Shown: positions 1 to 8,594 of the stretch, in pieces
Layout of the letters: each line of letters begins with the position of its first letter
How positions within the stretch are numbered: the first letter of the stretch is position 1
Source of the DNA: Secundilactobacillus similis DSM 23365 = JCM 2765
GTDB lineage: Bacteria > Bacillota > Bacilli > Lactobacillales > Lactobacillaceae
NCBI RefSeq assembly: GCF_001311075.1
Contig: NZ_BBAD01000010.1
Location: 1 to 61,794, forward strand
Length of the DNA: 61,794 nucleotides
Direction of reading: 5' to 3'
The notes under the pieces: model-generated
Database searches by the model: none
What the model was told of the DNA's origin: nothing
What the model saw: only the letters and a program-made list of their open reading frames with translations
Position numbers and translations under genes: made by a program

Positions 1-300
1 AAAAACCAGGCAGTCTCGCTTAAACCACCTTACACGCCACCTGCTAACCGCTTCTCCCAACGCTCTTACTTTTTCTTTAAGTCCCACTTAAAATAATGAA
101 CCCAGCCCCAACTTTTGTTAAGATAGACATAAGCGTGCGGTTCATGAATCATTTAGACCCCGCAACGCTGGTTCACAGTGGTATAGTAACAGTTGGTCAG
201 GCAAAACTGACGAACTGCAACGACTATGTCACACTTTGTGATAACTTGTTTGGATTGGCTCACGGCTAACTCACTTCACTTAATTAATGAATCCCGAATG
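1..300. other. Flank of TnpB element, no gene seen
   Basis: No convincing reading frame is present on either strand. The end of this stretch, together with the AAGGAG at 309-314, appears to be the original 5' leader of the response-regulator gene now found at 1952, because the transposon lies between the two. A promoter for that gene should lie here, but I cannot point to a clean -35/-10 pair. Confidence 0.4.
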
Positions 301-324
301 TTAAAAATAAGGAGTTTACTCAAG

Positions 325-480
325 TCAACACACCCCTTATTAAAATAAGGGGCTTGTAGCTCACGCGGTAACTTCCCGCGGTGGTCAAACATATCAGTCT
401 CCTGATACTCCCTTCCCAAAGTGGCTACATCATATCGGACGGTTGACAGCGCCCGTTTAGCTGCGAAGCATTGCTAAGCA
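325..480 (-). ncRNA. Candidate omega RNA (reRNA) at the tnpB 3' end
   Basis: Known TnpB systems make a guide RNA from the end of tnpB through the right end of the element, and this interval is the matching position. On the minus strand it contains two stems: one from CCGCGG-type pairing around 364-381 and the terminal CCCCTTAT/ATAAGGGG stem at 333-352. The guide would be the flanking sequence below about 325, the old leader of the response-regulator gene. The boundaries are inferred from family knowledge, not seen directly. Confidence 0.5.
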
Positions 481-1781
481 ACTGTTGTTTTGGTTGATTT
501 TGGCTTTTTAAACCTCGGTTTAGCATTACCAGCAATGTAGCGCTGCCCCAATGTCTGGATATTCATCGCCCCAACTCGATCATCATTGGAACGATAGCCA
601 CAGTCAGCACATTGATACTGATGTTGTTGGTGATCTCGATTTTCTTTATTGATCACTTCACATTTAGGGCAACGTTGGCTGGTATAGTTAGCGGGTACTT
701 TTAAGATGAGACTTCCTTGACGGTGAGCTTTATAGGTTAACATCATTTCAAGCTGGTAGAAGGCCCACGAACTATTATCGTTTCGTAGCGCTTTGGGTAA
801 ATCATCGCGGTTGAAGCTAACGCCAGTTAAATCTTCCAACACGAATAGAGTATCTGCACCATATGTCACAACGAGTGTCTTAGATAGACAGTGATTCACA
901 TCTGTCATCCAGCGGTTCTCTCGATTTCCAATTTTCTTTAAACGACGCCGGGCTGATTTAGTTCCTTTGCATTGAAGTGCTTCACGGGTTCGCTTAAACT
1001 TTGCCCGTTTGCGTTGAACGGATTTACCAGAAACGAAGGTCGTTTGTTGTTGATGATCATGGGTAGTGACTAAAAAACGTAGCCCACGGTCAATGCCAAC
1101 GACTTTCGGGTTCTTGGACAATTGAAGCTCGTCAGCTTCCTTGGTCATGGCAATATGCAGGTACCATTTACCGCGAATATGTAAGACTTTAGCCACACCA
1201 AATTTCCAAGTGCCATCTAGATACTGTTCAAAACCGTGACCAGCACTAGTAATGGGTTCGCCAGCTAGATATTCCTGTAAACCGTGGCAAACTGGGGTAA
1301 CCTGAATACGCTTTTCCAACGTGTTGATGGATAAGTCGCCATTACTCAAAAACGACCAATCACGGCCCCGCTGTAAATCAGCGTGCGGTTGGGAAAAATT
1401 AATGGGTTGCCATAACCACTGACAGTCACGATGGACCCAAACTAGTTCTGGCCGGCCATTTGGTAGCTTTTTGTCAGTTGGATAGCAGTAAGGTTGGTCA
1501 CCTAATTGGGTTTCAACGGCTTTATAACGGGCCATTACTGTGCGAACGACTGATTGAGCCAGTTGGGATTTTAAATGGAAATCTTGCCGCAGTTGGTGAT
1601 ATAAGCGCTTAGTTAATGCCTGCGTATTGGAACGAAAGTGATCATCAAAGAAAGCTTGGGAAACGAGGTTACAGGCGTTGCGATACTGTTGCATCATGGT
1701 ATTTAATAGGTCAGCATCCGTGCTGTGATGTAGTTTGAGTTTTACTTTGATTACCACTGATTGTTTCACTTTCTTCGCCAT
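474..1781 (-). CDS. tnpB: TnpB RNA-guided endonuclease (IS605 OrfB family)
   Basis: 435 aa, full length for the family. The RuvC triad is visible: D231 in VVGIDRGLRF, E316 in LFVLEDLTGV and D400/D401 in the motif before RVGAMNIQ. Between the last two lies an intact zinc ribbon with C371-C374 and C391-C394. TnpB proteins are guided by an RNA from the element's right end to cut DNA next to a short target-adjacent motif, which helps the element persist after excision. No frameshift or missing catalytic residue is seen, so it could be active. The start is preceded by AAGGAGGTCGACCA, an unusually strong ribosome site. It lies head to head with the regulator gene it displaced. Confidence 0.93.
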   Translation of the reverse strand: MAKKVKQSVVIKVKLKLHHSTDADLLNTMMQQYRNACNLVSQAFFDDHFRSNTQALTKRLYHQLRQDFHLKSQLAQSVVRTVMARYKAVETQLGDQPYCYPTDKKLPNGRPELVWVHRDCQWLWQPINFSQPHADLQRGRDWSFLSNGDLSINTLEKRIQVTPVCHGLQEYLAGEPITSAGHGFEQYLDGTWKFGVAKVLHIRGKWYLHIAMTKEADELQLSKNPKVVGIDRGLRFLVTTHDHQQQTTFVSGKSVQRKRAKFKRTREALQCKGTKSARRRLKKIGNRENRWMTDVNHCLSKTLVVTYGADTLFVLEDLTGVSFNRDDLPKALRNDNSSWAFYQLEMMLTYKAHRQGSLILKVPANYTSQRCPKCEVINKENRDHQQHQYQCADCGYRSNDDRVGAMNIQTLGQRYIAGNAKPRFKKPKSTKTTVA

Positions 1782-1951
1782 TGGTCGACCTCCTTAATTG
1801 GAATAGACCAAGTATACCCAAAAATCATGTTTTACAAAGAGAACAATTGTTCGTATATTCTATTTTAGATACTAAACCAATTTTAAAGAAAAGAGGAGTG
1901 GCGGGCTTTCCTCCCACGTTTGAAAACGTAGGTATCTCGCCCAATATTTTA

Positions 1952-2640
1952 ATGAAAATTTTAGTTGTCGATGACGATAAAGAAATTGCGCAATTATTGG
2001 AAATCTACATTAAGAACGAAGGCTACGAACCGGTTTCAGCTACAATGGTAAGGAAGCGTTGACGAAGCTTCATACCACACCAGATATTGGCTTGATGATT
2101 TTGGATATTATGATGCCCGAAATGAACGGGATTGAAGTGATCAAGGAAGTGCGGAAGGATTCCGAACTGCCTATTTTGATTCTGTCTGCCAAGACGGATG
2201 ACATGGATAAGATTCAAGGCCTGATCAGTGGTGGGGACGATTATGTGACGAAACCCTTTAACCCACTGGAAGTCATGGCACGGGTTAAATCACTATTGCG
2301 TCGGGCTTCAGACCACGTCACGGAAGAAAAACCAGACGTGCTTGATATTGGTTCCTTAACCATCAACAAGGATTCTCACGAAGTCAAAACCTTGTCGGGC
2401 AAGTTGATCAATTTGACCGCACTAGAATTCGGTATTTTATACCTATTAGCCAGCCATCCTAACCGGGTCTTTTCTGCGGATGAGATTTTTGAACGGGTTT
2501 GGCGGCAAGAATCAATCGTGTCGGCTAAGACCGTCATGGTGCACGTGTCTCATTTACGGGACAAAATCGAAGAAGCAACCGATGGCGAAAAGGTGATTCA
2601 GACCGTCTGGGGTGTCGGTTACAAGATTGAAACACACTAA
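1952..2640 (+). pseudogene. OmpR/VanR-like response regulator, frameshifted and cut off from its Shine-Dalgarno
   Basis: The N-terminus MKILVVDDDKEIAQLLEIY is a typical receiver start with the acidic pair. Near 2044 one A seems missing (ACAATGG where ACAAATGG would restore NGKEALTKL). The second frame then carries LDIMMPEMNG with the phospho-acceptor Asp, the conserved K of VTKPFNPLE, and a winged-helix C-terminus ending at 2640. With the base restored it is 229 aa. It precedes a sensor kinase and a D,D-carboxypeptidase, the VanR-VanS-VanY/DacA order known in lactobacilli. There is no ribosome site directly before the ATG, because the TnpB element separates it from AAGGAG at 309-314. The gene may therefore be silent even if the frameshift is a sequence error. 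Confidence 0.85.
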
Positions 2641-2683
2641 AGTACTGGGTAAGTAGAGAGACACTAAGCGTTGGAGGAAAATT

Positions 2684-3841
2684 GTGAAGTTAACCACGCG
2701 AGAAAAAAGCGCCCTTATTATGGAAGGAATCGTCACCGTTGTGATCTTGCTGTTGCTGAACCTATCAGTGATCGTGATTTTAAACGAGATGATTCAGACC
2801 AATCCGGGGTTGCAGGACGGTATTTTTATCATTAAACGCTCGGTCTTCATTGGCCCCGCACACTATCAGTTGTGGAGTTGGGAGAACATCTTCATTGCGC
2901 TGATGATCGTGTTTGACGTTGGGGTGGTGTACTGGCGGTTGATTCGGCGGTATCACCAAATGCAGTTGCGACACATCATTGGTGAACTGCATTATATTGC
3001 CAACGGTCACTTTGATCACCGGATTCCGTTTACGTTAAAAGGCGATACACAACGGGTCGTGACCTCGGTCAATTCGCTGGTTGATTCGGTTATTAGTTCG
3101 ATCGAAGAAGAACGGCGAATCGAAAAGTCCAAGGATGAACTGATCACGAATGTCAGTCATGACTTGCGAACCCCGCTAACGTCGATCATCGGGTATTTAG
3201 GCCTCGTTGAAGACCGGCAGTACCATTCAGAAGAAGAGTTACTCAAATACACTAATACAGCCTTCAATAAGGCGAAGCAAATGAAGTCGCTGGTGGATGA
3301 TCTTTTCGAATACACCAAAATGCGCCAAACGGATACGCCACTGACGATTGCCCATCTGGATCTTACCCAAATGATGGCGCAACTGGCGGCCAGTTTTGAA
3401 CTGGAAGCCAACGAGAAGGGCATGACGTTGGTTACGGACGTTGGCGATGAGCCAATCCACATTGAGGCGGATGCCGAGAAACTCGGTCGGGTGTTTAATA
3501 ACCTGATTGGCAACGCGTTGAAGTATGGTGGTGATGGCAAACACATCTACCTCCGGGCTAAACAGCTAAGTGACCGGGAAGTGGCCGTTAGCGTTGAAAA
3601 CGATGGCTCCAAGATTCCGGAAGCAGCGTTAGGACAGGTCTTTGAGCGCTTTTATCGCGTAGAGGAATCGCGTTCCAAAGCGACTGGCGGGACCGGCTTA
3701 GGCCTCGCCATCGCCCAAAGTATCGTGTCGCTTCACGGTGGTTATATTTACGTGACATCGGATGACGACCTGACGCGGTTCGTGATTCATTTGCCAATTA
3801 AAAACGGCGACCGGTTGAAACGGCCGGACGTCAAAAACTAA
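2684..3841 (+). CDS. Sensor histidine kinase (VanS-like)
   Basis: 385 aa, GTG start behind GGAGGAAAATT. Two membrane helices near residues 12-34 and 68-86 flank a short extracellular loop. A HAMP-like linker and a HisKA domain follow, with the phospho-accepting H159 in VSHDLRTPLTS. The ATPase domain shows the N box NLIGNALKY and the G box GGTGLGLAIA. It is intact and sits 43 bases after the regulator gene, with the carboxypeptidase 16 bases downstream, so the three form one operon. The likely role is sensing a cell-wall condition and controlling peptidoglycan trimming, inferred from context. Its partner regulator is broken in this sequence. Confidence 0.92.
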   Translation: MKLTTREKSALIMEGIVTVVILLLLNLSVIVILNEMIQTNPGLQDGIFIIKRSVFIGPAHYQLWSWENIFIALMIVFDVGVVYWRLIRRYHQMQLRHIIGELHYIANGHFDHRIPFTLKGDTQRVVTSVNSLVDSVISSIEEERRIEKSKDELITNVSHDLRTPLTSIIGYLGLVEDRQYHSEEELLKYTNTAFNKAKQMKSLVDDLFEYTKMRQTDTPLTIAHLDLTQMMAQLAASFELEANEKGMTLVTDVGDEPIHIEADAEKLGRVFNNLIGNALKYGGDGKHIYLRAKQLSDREVAVSVENDGSKIPEAALGQVFERFYRVEESRSKATGGTGLGLAIAQSIVSLHGGYIYVTSDDDLTRFVIHLPIKNGDRLKRPDVKN

Positions 3842-3857
3842 CGGAGGCCAGTCACAA

Positions 3858-5162
3858 ATGATGCAACATAACAGTCAAAAACGACGCCTACAAATCGGCT
3901 TGTTTTGGTGTGCCCTCATGCTGATTTTCAGCTTGGGTGGCGTCACCGCCCACGCGGCAGACTTAAATTTAAACGTGAAATCAGCAGTCGCCGTTGATGC
4001 GACAACCGGACAGGTGCTGTACCAAAAGAATGCCAATAAGGCGCTCCCCATTGCGTCCATGACCAAGCTCCTGTCGATCTACATCGTGCTCCAACAGATC
4101 CACAGCGGTAAAATGCACTGGAACCAACAGGTGAAAGTTAGCCCCCAAATTGCCAAAATGAGTCAAAATACCGAGTTGACCAACGTACCCCTGAGTTCAA
4201 GCCGGACGTATTCCGTTCGCGAACTCTACGATGCCACGTTGATCTATTCAGCGAACGCGGCGATTTCTGCGCTAGGTAATGCCGTATCGGGGAGCCCACA
4301 CCAATTTATCAAGAAGATGCGGGCAACCGCCGAAGAACTGAATCTGAACAGCGCCAAGTTGATCACCGCTTCGGGGATCACAAACGGACAAGCGGCTTCA
4401 TTGGGATACAGTTCATTGGCTTCAACGGATGAAAACACGATGTCCGCAGCCGATGTTGCCAAGCTCGCTAAGGATCTATTGGCGATGTACCCACAGATTT
4501 TGAAAACCACTAGTCAGGCAACGATGTGGTTTGACAAGGGCGGGACCAGTCAAACCAAGATGACGAACTGGAACCTGATGCTAAAGGGACTGTCACAGTA
4601 CAGTTCGACCTTACCAGTTGACGGGTTAAAAACCGGGACGTCTAACGCGGCCGGCGGCAACTTCGTCGGGACGGTCAATAAGCAGGGGCACCGGATCATT
4701 ACGGTGGTCATGCATGCGTCTAATCAATCGACTGGCGATCCAGCGCGGTTTGTCCAAACGCGCCACTTAATGAACTGGGTTTACGCGACTTATCGGCCAG
4801 TTACCCTTAATTCAAAGACGTACCAGGTTAAAAACATCAACGTTCCGATGGGAAAGACCACGCAGACCAACGCAACGGTTGCTGAACCAACGACCGTTTG
4901 GCTAACGAAGTCGCAGCAAACCAATCAAATCAAGGGTCACGTGACCATTAATTCGGTTTACGCTGAAAAGAAACAGGCCGGTTTGGCGGCACCATTGAAG
5001 GCTGGGACGGTCTTTGGAACCGCCACGTTGACGGTGAATGGCCAATCATTACCCCAATTAGGGCAAACGGCGTCATTAACGGTACCAATTAAAACAACGA
5101 CCAAAGTTCAACGTGCAAATTGGATCGTTCGAACTTGGCGCCATTTATTAGCAATGATTTAG
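3858..5162 (+). CDS. Serine-type D-Ala-D-Ala carboxypeptidase (PBP5/DacA family)
   Basis: 434 aa. A signal peptide runs to about residue 34 (hydrophobic stretch, then AHAAD). All three penicillin-binding motifs are present: SMTK with the nucleophile S67, SAN at 131-133, and KTGT at 258-261. After the catalytic domain comes a beta-rich C-terminal domain and an end containing NWIVRTWRHLLAMI, which fits membrane association. The enzyme removes the terminal D-Ala of peptidoglycan stem peptides outside the cell. It is the last gene of the regulator/kinase operon and starts at an ATG pair behind GGAGG. Confidence 0.93.
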   Translation: MMQHNSQKRRLQIGLFWCALMLIFSLGGVTAHAADLNLNVKSAVAVDATTGQVLYQKNANKALPIASMTKLLSIYIVLQQIHSGKMHWNQQVKVSPQIAKMSQNTELTNVPLSSSRTYSVRELYDATLIYSANAAISALGNAVSGSPHQFIKKMRATAEELNLNSAKLITASGITNGQAASLGYSSLASTDENTMSAADVAKLAKDLLAMYPQILKTTSQATMWFDKGGTSQTKMTNWNLMLKGLSQYSSTLPVDGLKTGTSNAAGGNFVGTVNKQGHRIITVVMHASNQSTGDPARFVQTRHLMNWVYATYRPVTLNSKTYQVKNINVPMGKTTQTNATVAEPTTVWLTKSQQTNQIKGHVTINSVYAEKKQAGLAAPLKAGTVFGTATLTVNGQSLPQLGQTASLTVPIKTTTKVQRANWIVRTWRHLLAMI

Positions 5163-5189
5163 TTTTAAATTGTATTTTCGAATGCCAAA

Positions 5190-5225
5190 CCGAACTTTTA
5201 GCTTATTACAAATATTTAAGTTCGG
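5190..5225 (+). terminator. Hairpin after the carboxypeptidase gene
   Basis: CCGAACTT (5190-5197) pairs with AAGTTCGG (5218-5225). There is no run of T after it, so it is a weak terminator or an mRNA-stabilising stem rather than a certain intrinsic terminator. Confidence 0.4.
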
Positions 5226-5419
5226 TAACTGGCGGATTGCAACCGGTTGAATACGGTTAGTAAGGCGCTTTCAACTGCTTTAACTTGTGAAATCAACGTA
5301 GGAAAACTAAATGAAACATGGTAAACTAGTCTTGTATTGTGTAATTGTCTATCTGGTAGGGCGCAATTTGGCGAACTACCTAATCAAGAGTCGGAAGCTT
5401 TGTGATGGAGGCATTATTC

Positions 5420-6203
5420 TTGACTAAACAAGTACCAAACCCAGACGAGCCTAAATGGCGGTCAACGTTACGGGTCTCGATGCCGTTGAACCTGAGTTAT
5501 ATTCCAATTGGCCTAGCATGTGGCGTGTTATTGCACGCTGCCGGTTTCAACACGTTGTTGACGGCGATGGTGTCAATTGTGATCTTTTCTGGTGGCGCGC
5601 AATTTATGATTGCGTCCATGTTAACGATCAACGCCCCACTGTTATCAATTGTTTTGATGTTGTTCTTCTTGGAACTCCGGTACGCCCTGTTAGTCGAGTC
5701 TATCTCGCTATCTAACGGGTACGTCCGAAAAATTCAAGCTGATTTTCGCGATTTCAATGAACGACGAAAACTACGCCGTGAACTATTTAAAGTTTGCGAC
5801 GGATAAAAAATGGACTCCAAGTGAAGCCTTAATGGTAGAACACTATTCCTTACTGTTTTGGGCGGTCAGCAACATTATCGGTAGTTTAGTCGGTAGTGCG
5901 TTGAAGATCGACCTGACAGTGGTCCACTTTGCGTTAACAGCCCTGTTCCTCTACATGATCATCATGCAGGTGAAGAGTCGACTAACGATTTTAGTTGGTT
6001 TGATTGCAGCGGTGTTCGCTGTCATCTTCTTGGTGTTGACCAAGAGTACCTTGGGGTTGGTGATTTCTACGCTTATTTCGTCATTCATCGGGTTTGCCTT
6101 AGAGCACTACCTGAAGAATCGTAAACCGAACAGCCGCTTCCTCTACAAGCTCCACAGCCCAGGAAGCAAGAAGTCAGCCGTCGAAGAATCCAGTGAAAAT
6201 TAG
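5420..6203 (+). pseudogene. azlC: AzlC branched-chain amino acid exporter subunit, single frameshift
   Basis: The TTG at 5420 is chosen because GGAGG lies 8 bases upstream, while the ATG codons at 5402 and 5405 overlap that site. Frame one gives the N-terminal half with helices (NLSYIPIGLACGVLL, the conserved FSGGAQF motif). At the A-run 5728-5732 an extra A shifts the frame; removing it gives YVRKFKLIFAISMNDE and continues to 6203, 260 aa in total, the normal AzlC size. With AzlD it exports branched-chain amino acids across the membrane. AzlD follows 14 bases later. The lesion may be a sequence error. Confidence 0.85.
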
Positions 6204-6217
6204 TAGGGGACACGTTT

Positions 6218-6562
6218 ATGAATGCGGTAAATACCTGGAACACAACTCAACATTTCTGGTTAGTCGTCTTAGGCTTCTTCGTGGCGTTTGCACCACGTTA
6301 CTTGCCCATTAAGATTTTTACAAAACGGAAGATTCCGGAATGGTTCAACGAATGGATGCGGTTCGTTCCCGTATCTCTGTTCACGGCGTTGGTCGTCAAA
6401 GACGTCTTTATCAGTGCGACTTATCAAGTCGACATTATCCACCATCTGCCCGAAATCATCGCGGCAGTGATCGTCGGCTTCATCGCGTACTTCACCCGCT
6501 CAATGGCGATCTCAGTCATTGTCGGACTCGTCAGCGTGTTCTTGCTGGCGATGGTACTTTAA
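6218..6562 (+). CDS. azlD: AzlD small subunit of branched-chain amino acid exporter
   Basis: 114 aa with about four hydrophobic helices and the family pattern RYLPIKIFTKRKIPEWFNEWM near residues 27-50, followed by VPVSLFTALV. It forms the transporter with AzlC and is translated from the same message, starting behind TAGGGGACACGTTT. Intact. Confidence 0.9.
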   Translation: MNAVNTWNTTQHFWLVVLGFFVAFAPRYLPIKIFTKRKIPEWFNEWMRFVPVSLFTALVVKDVFISATYQVDIIHHLPEIIAAVIVGFIAYFTRSMAISVIVGLVSVFLLAMVL

Positions 6563-6576
6563 ACTTTGCAACTTAC

Positions 6577-6616
6577 GCACCTGTATCGGCACTATGCTGA
6601 TGCGGGTGCTTTTTTG
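6577..6616 (+). terminator. Intrinsic terminator of azlCD
   Basis: A 14-bp stem with G-U pairs, GCACCTGTATCGGC (6577-6590) against GCTGATGCGGGTGC (6596-6609), followed by TTTTTT. Confidence 0.85.
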
Positions 6617-6657
6617 TTTGTGAAGGGCAGTGATTTGTGTGGCCTGTCGATTCCGGT

Positions 6658-6831
6658 ATGCGGCTAGGTTCCAGCTATGGGGACCGGTCTGAGCCGAAGG
6701 GCGGTCTCAGACCTCGAAGTTAAGCCTCGCTAAGCCCGTCCGAGTCTTAACTTCGTCCCCGATGATAGGTAGTTGTCGGAAGAACACCAACAACCACCAA
6801 TCATCGCGACACAGCAGGAACCTAGCCGCAT
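6658..6831. repeat. Structured non-coding element A: three hairpins closed by a 15-bp stem
   Basis: The outer arms ATGCGGCTAGGTTCC (6658-6672) and GGAACCTAGCCGCAT (6817-6831) are perfect complements. Inside are three hairpins in series: GGTCTGAG (6686-6693) with CTCAGACC (6706-6713); CGAAGTTAAG-CTCG (6715-6729) with CGAG-CTTAACTTCG (6741-6755, one mismatch); and CGATGATAGGTAGTTGT (6760-6776) with its partner at 6790-6806 (two mismatches). This is a closed four-way junction covering the whole element. No coding frame is supported. It may be a dispersed intergenic repeat or a structured RNA; direction unknown. Confidence 0.7.
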
Positions 6832-7105
6832 CCCTCCATCTTACATTGGTGTAATTCGGCACGGTTGCAAATCATCTCAAGCGGTTAACTGAGCGGTTTG
6901 CGACAATCGTAATGACTGATGGTAATTCGACAAACGCTCAAACTGGCCAGTGTAATATTCCACCATCGTAACGGCTAAACGTCAATCCATGCTGAACGCT
7001 GCCGCAACGCATTTGAACTACCGTTGACTCAATGTAGTAACGTTATCGGACAACAGTTACTGAGATGTTCGCAATTGTCACCGTGCGACAGTCTCGCCCT
7101 TCATG

Positions 7106-7479
7106 ATAAATTTTCGGGAGTGCAGTCTCGCTGCCGACAACCCGCAAACAAGAGGTCGGTCAGAAAATTGGGCTCAGCCGTGTCGTTTCACTTGGGTGGC
7201 GTTCCTTGCCGCCCTAGTGAAAGACCTGCTTTTGAGACGCGGGCTTTCGGCTCAAAACAGTGTCCACGGCGTTCCAGCCCAAATTTTCTGACCGACCGGT
7301 TGTGCCCACAATATCACCCACACGCTTTCTGGCCACCATGCCGAATGGTGCTGCGCGAGACTGAGAGCTGCATGCAAGGCAACATCGGTAAACCCGCCAG
7401 GCCCGGGCGCCTTCACCGATGTTGCCTTGCACACTGCTCTCAACCCGTCTCGCTCCGCACACTTTCCGCAAATTTTACG
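7106..7479. repeat. Structured non-coding element B: about 370-bp self-complementary block
   Basis: Stem 1: GGTCGGTCAGAAAATTGGGCT (7154-7174) with 7276-7297 (one bulge), extended inside by GCCGTG (7177-7182) and CACGGC (7265-7270). It contains sub-stems TTTTGAG/CTCAAAA (7230-7236, 7251-7257) and TTTCACT/AGTGAAA (7186-7192, 7216-7222). Stem 2: CACCAT/ATGGTG (7334-7339, 7345-7350). Stem 3: a perfect 17-bp pair, 7373-7389 with 7415-7431. GCGAGACTG at 7355-7363 can pair with CAGTCTCGC at 7089-7097 or 7123-7131, or through GCGAGAC with GTCTCGC at 7447-7453. An imperfect outer pairing (7106-7123 with 7456-7479) closes the block. Frames here are by-products of the palindromes. Confidence 0.65.
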
Positions 7480-7508
7480 AATCAAAACTGCCCGGGTAAA
7501 TCAGTGCA

Positions 7509-7517
7509 TGTTATAAT
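7509..7517 (+). promoter_or_regulatory. Extended -10 promoter element
   Basis: TGTTATAAT gives a consensus TATAAT with the TGN extension, 67 bases before the TTG start at 7584. No good -35 is seen, as is usual for extended -10 promoters. Confidence 0.5.
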
Positions 7518-7583
7518 TGATAAAAGTACGCCGATTGGTGACCGAGTCTGGTCCCCGGCCAAATGAGAGTGGAGGGAATTAGA

Positions 7584-8510
7584 TTGAAAAAGTGGGTTTG
7601 GACAATCATTGCCGTAGTCGTTATTGCGGTGGCAGGTGGGTATGCCTATGCCAATCACCGGATGACCCAGCAAACGTACACGGCGGCGATGACGGCCGCG
7701 AAGAACGCCGTGCAGGATAAGAACTATTCAGTAGCGGAGGCGGCCTTTCAGGAAGCCTTGCGTCATAAGTCAAACGATGCCACAGCACAACGGTATTTGA
7801 CCCAGACACAGGACTTTGCGTCCGCTGAGTCAGCGATGGGTGATAGTGACTTTGATTCAGCGAAGTCTGATTACACCAAGGTTAAGACAACCGCTGATGG
7901 GTACAGCATCTTAACGCAACGGGCAACCAAGGCCTTGAAGCAATTGAAGACGATTCAGCTGAAAGAGGACATGTATCAACAGATCTATGATCAAGCGATG
8001 ACCGAGTACAACGGCCAATCGTACACGCAATCCAACGCAACCTTGGACCGAATCTTCAAGGATAGCGATGCTAAGCAAAGCTATTACACCGACATCTACA
8101 ACCAAGCGGTGGACCTACGAAGTGCCAACAACAAGGCCATCAAGGGTGGCGGTGATGGCACGCCGGCTGATGATTCTTCATCATCAACTAGCGCAACCAC
8201 GACCAGCAGCTCATCAGATACCACAACCAGTGACAGCAGCACTAGCAGTACCGTTGCTGGCTTAACGGATTCCGAAAGTGCCGCAGCCAAGAATTACAAG
8301 GGCTCCAACGAGTACACGGTACCGAAGTCACGGACTCAATTGAACGGCAAGACGATCACAGCGGCACAAATTACCGCTGCTCGCAAGACGTTGAAGGCTG
8401 CTGGCATCCAGCCAGGTAGCTTCTCCGACCAAGATATTCGGGATGGCTTGATTGCCGCACAAAAGGCGGGGACGTCATTTAAGACCTACGCTGAAAAGAA
8501 CTACAAATAA
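7584..8510 (+). CDS. Membrane-anchored protein with helical repeat domain and Ser/Thr linker
   Basis: 308 aa from the TTG at 7584, chosen over the ATG at 7563 because GGAGGG (7571-7576) lies 7 bases upstream. One N-terminal membrane helix (about residues 4-20). Then an outer domain of about 130 residues rich in Ala/Gln/Lys helices whose spacing (AAMTAAKNAVQDKNYSVAEA, then QEALRHKSNDATAQRYL) looks TPR-like. A low-complexity Ser/Thr/Asp linker follows, then a small C-terminal domain containing ITAARKTLKAAGIQPGSFSD. I recognise no enzyme. It is likely extracellular and cell-anchored, and alone in its transcript. Confidence 0.8.
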   Translation: MKKWVWTIIAVVVIAVAGGYAYANHRMTQQTYTAAMTAAKNAVQDKNYSVAEAAFQEALRHKSNDATAQRYLTQTQDFASAESAMGDSDFDSAKSDYTKVKTTADGYSILTQRATKALKQLKTIQLKEDMYQQIYDQAMTEYNGQSYTQSNATLDRIFKDSDAKQSYYTDIYNQAVDLRSANNKAIKGGGDGTPADDSSSSTSATTTSSSSDTTTSDSSTSSTVAGLTDSESAAAKNYKGSNEYTVPKSRTQLNGKTITAAQITAARKTLKAAGIQPGSFSDQDIRDGLIAAQKAGTSFKTYAEKNYK

Positions 8511-8521
8511 GCACGAACGAG

Positions 8522-8560
8522 TCGTTCTTGGGTCACTTGGGTGATCACAGGAACGATTTT
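8522..8560 (+). terminator. Hairpin terminator after the anchored protein
   Basis: TCGTTCTTGGGTCAC pairs with GTGATCACAGGAACGA across a TTGG loop with small bulges, then TTTT. The T-run is short. Confidence 0.6.
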
Positions 8561-8594
8561 CGCATCACGCTAATTGGTCAAAGGGGGCACCAAT

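Larger units (their letters stand above)
315..1945 (-). mobile_element. IS200/IS605-type element carrying tnpB only
   Basis: The element holds one tnpB gene and no TnpA (Y1 HUH transposase) gene, so it would need TnpA in trans. Left end: a subterminal imperfect hairpin, CCCACGTTT at 1913-1921 against AAACGTAGG at 1924-1932, about 15 bases from the boundary. Right end: hairpin CCCCTTAT (333-340) with ATAAGGGG (345-352). Exact ends are inferred. Joining AAGGAG at 309-314 to the ATG at 1952 restores a normal Shine-Dalgarno and spacing for the downstream regulator gene, so the borders are set near 315 and 1945. No target-site duplication is expected for this family. Confidence 0.75.

Noticed and set aside
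5720-5760. Programmed ribosomal frameshift in azlC at the A-run
   Set aside because: The A5 run alone is not a known slippery signal with stimulatory structure here, and 18 similar indels occur in unrelated genes; an error or simple mutation is more likely.
7024-7566. Long open frames on both strands within structured element B
   Set aside because: They have mutually mirrored Cys/Arg/Pro-rich composition, no ribosome sites, and follow directly from the inverted repeats; protein-coding use is unlikely.
8522-8560. T-box or other amino acid leader before the AI-2E family gene
   Set aside because: There is only one stem-loop, located after the previous stop, with no specifier loop or antiterminator; a terminator is the simpler reading.
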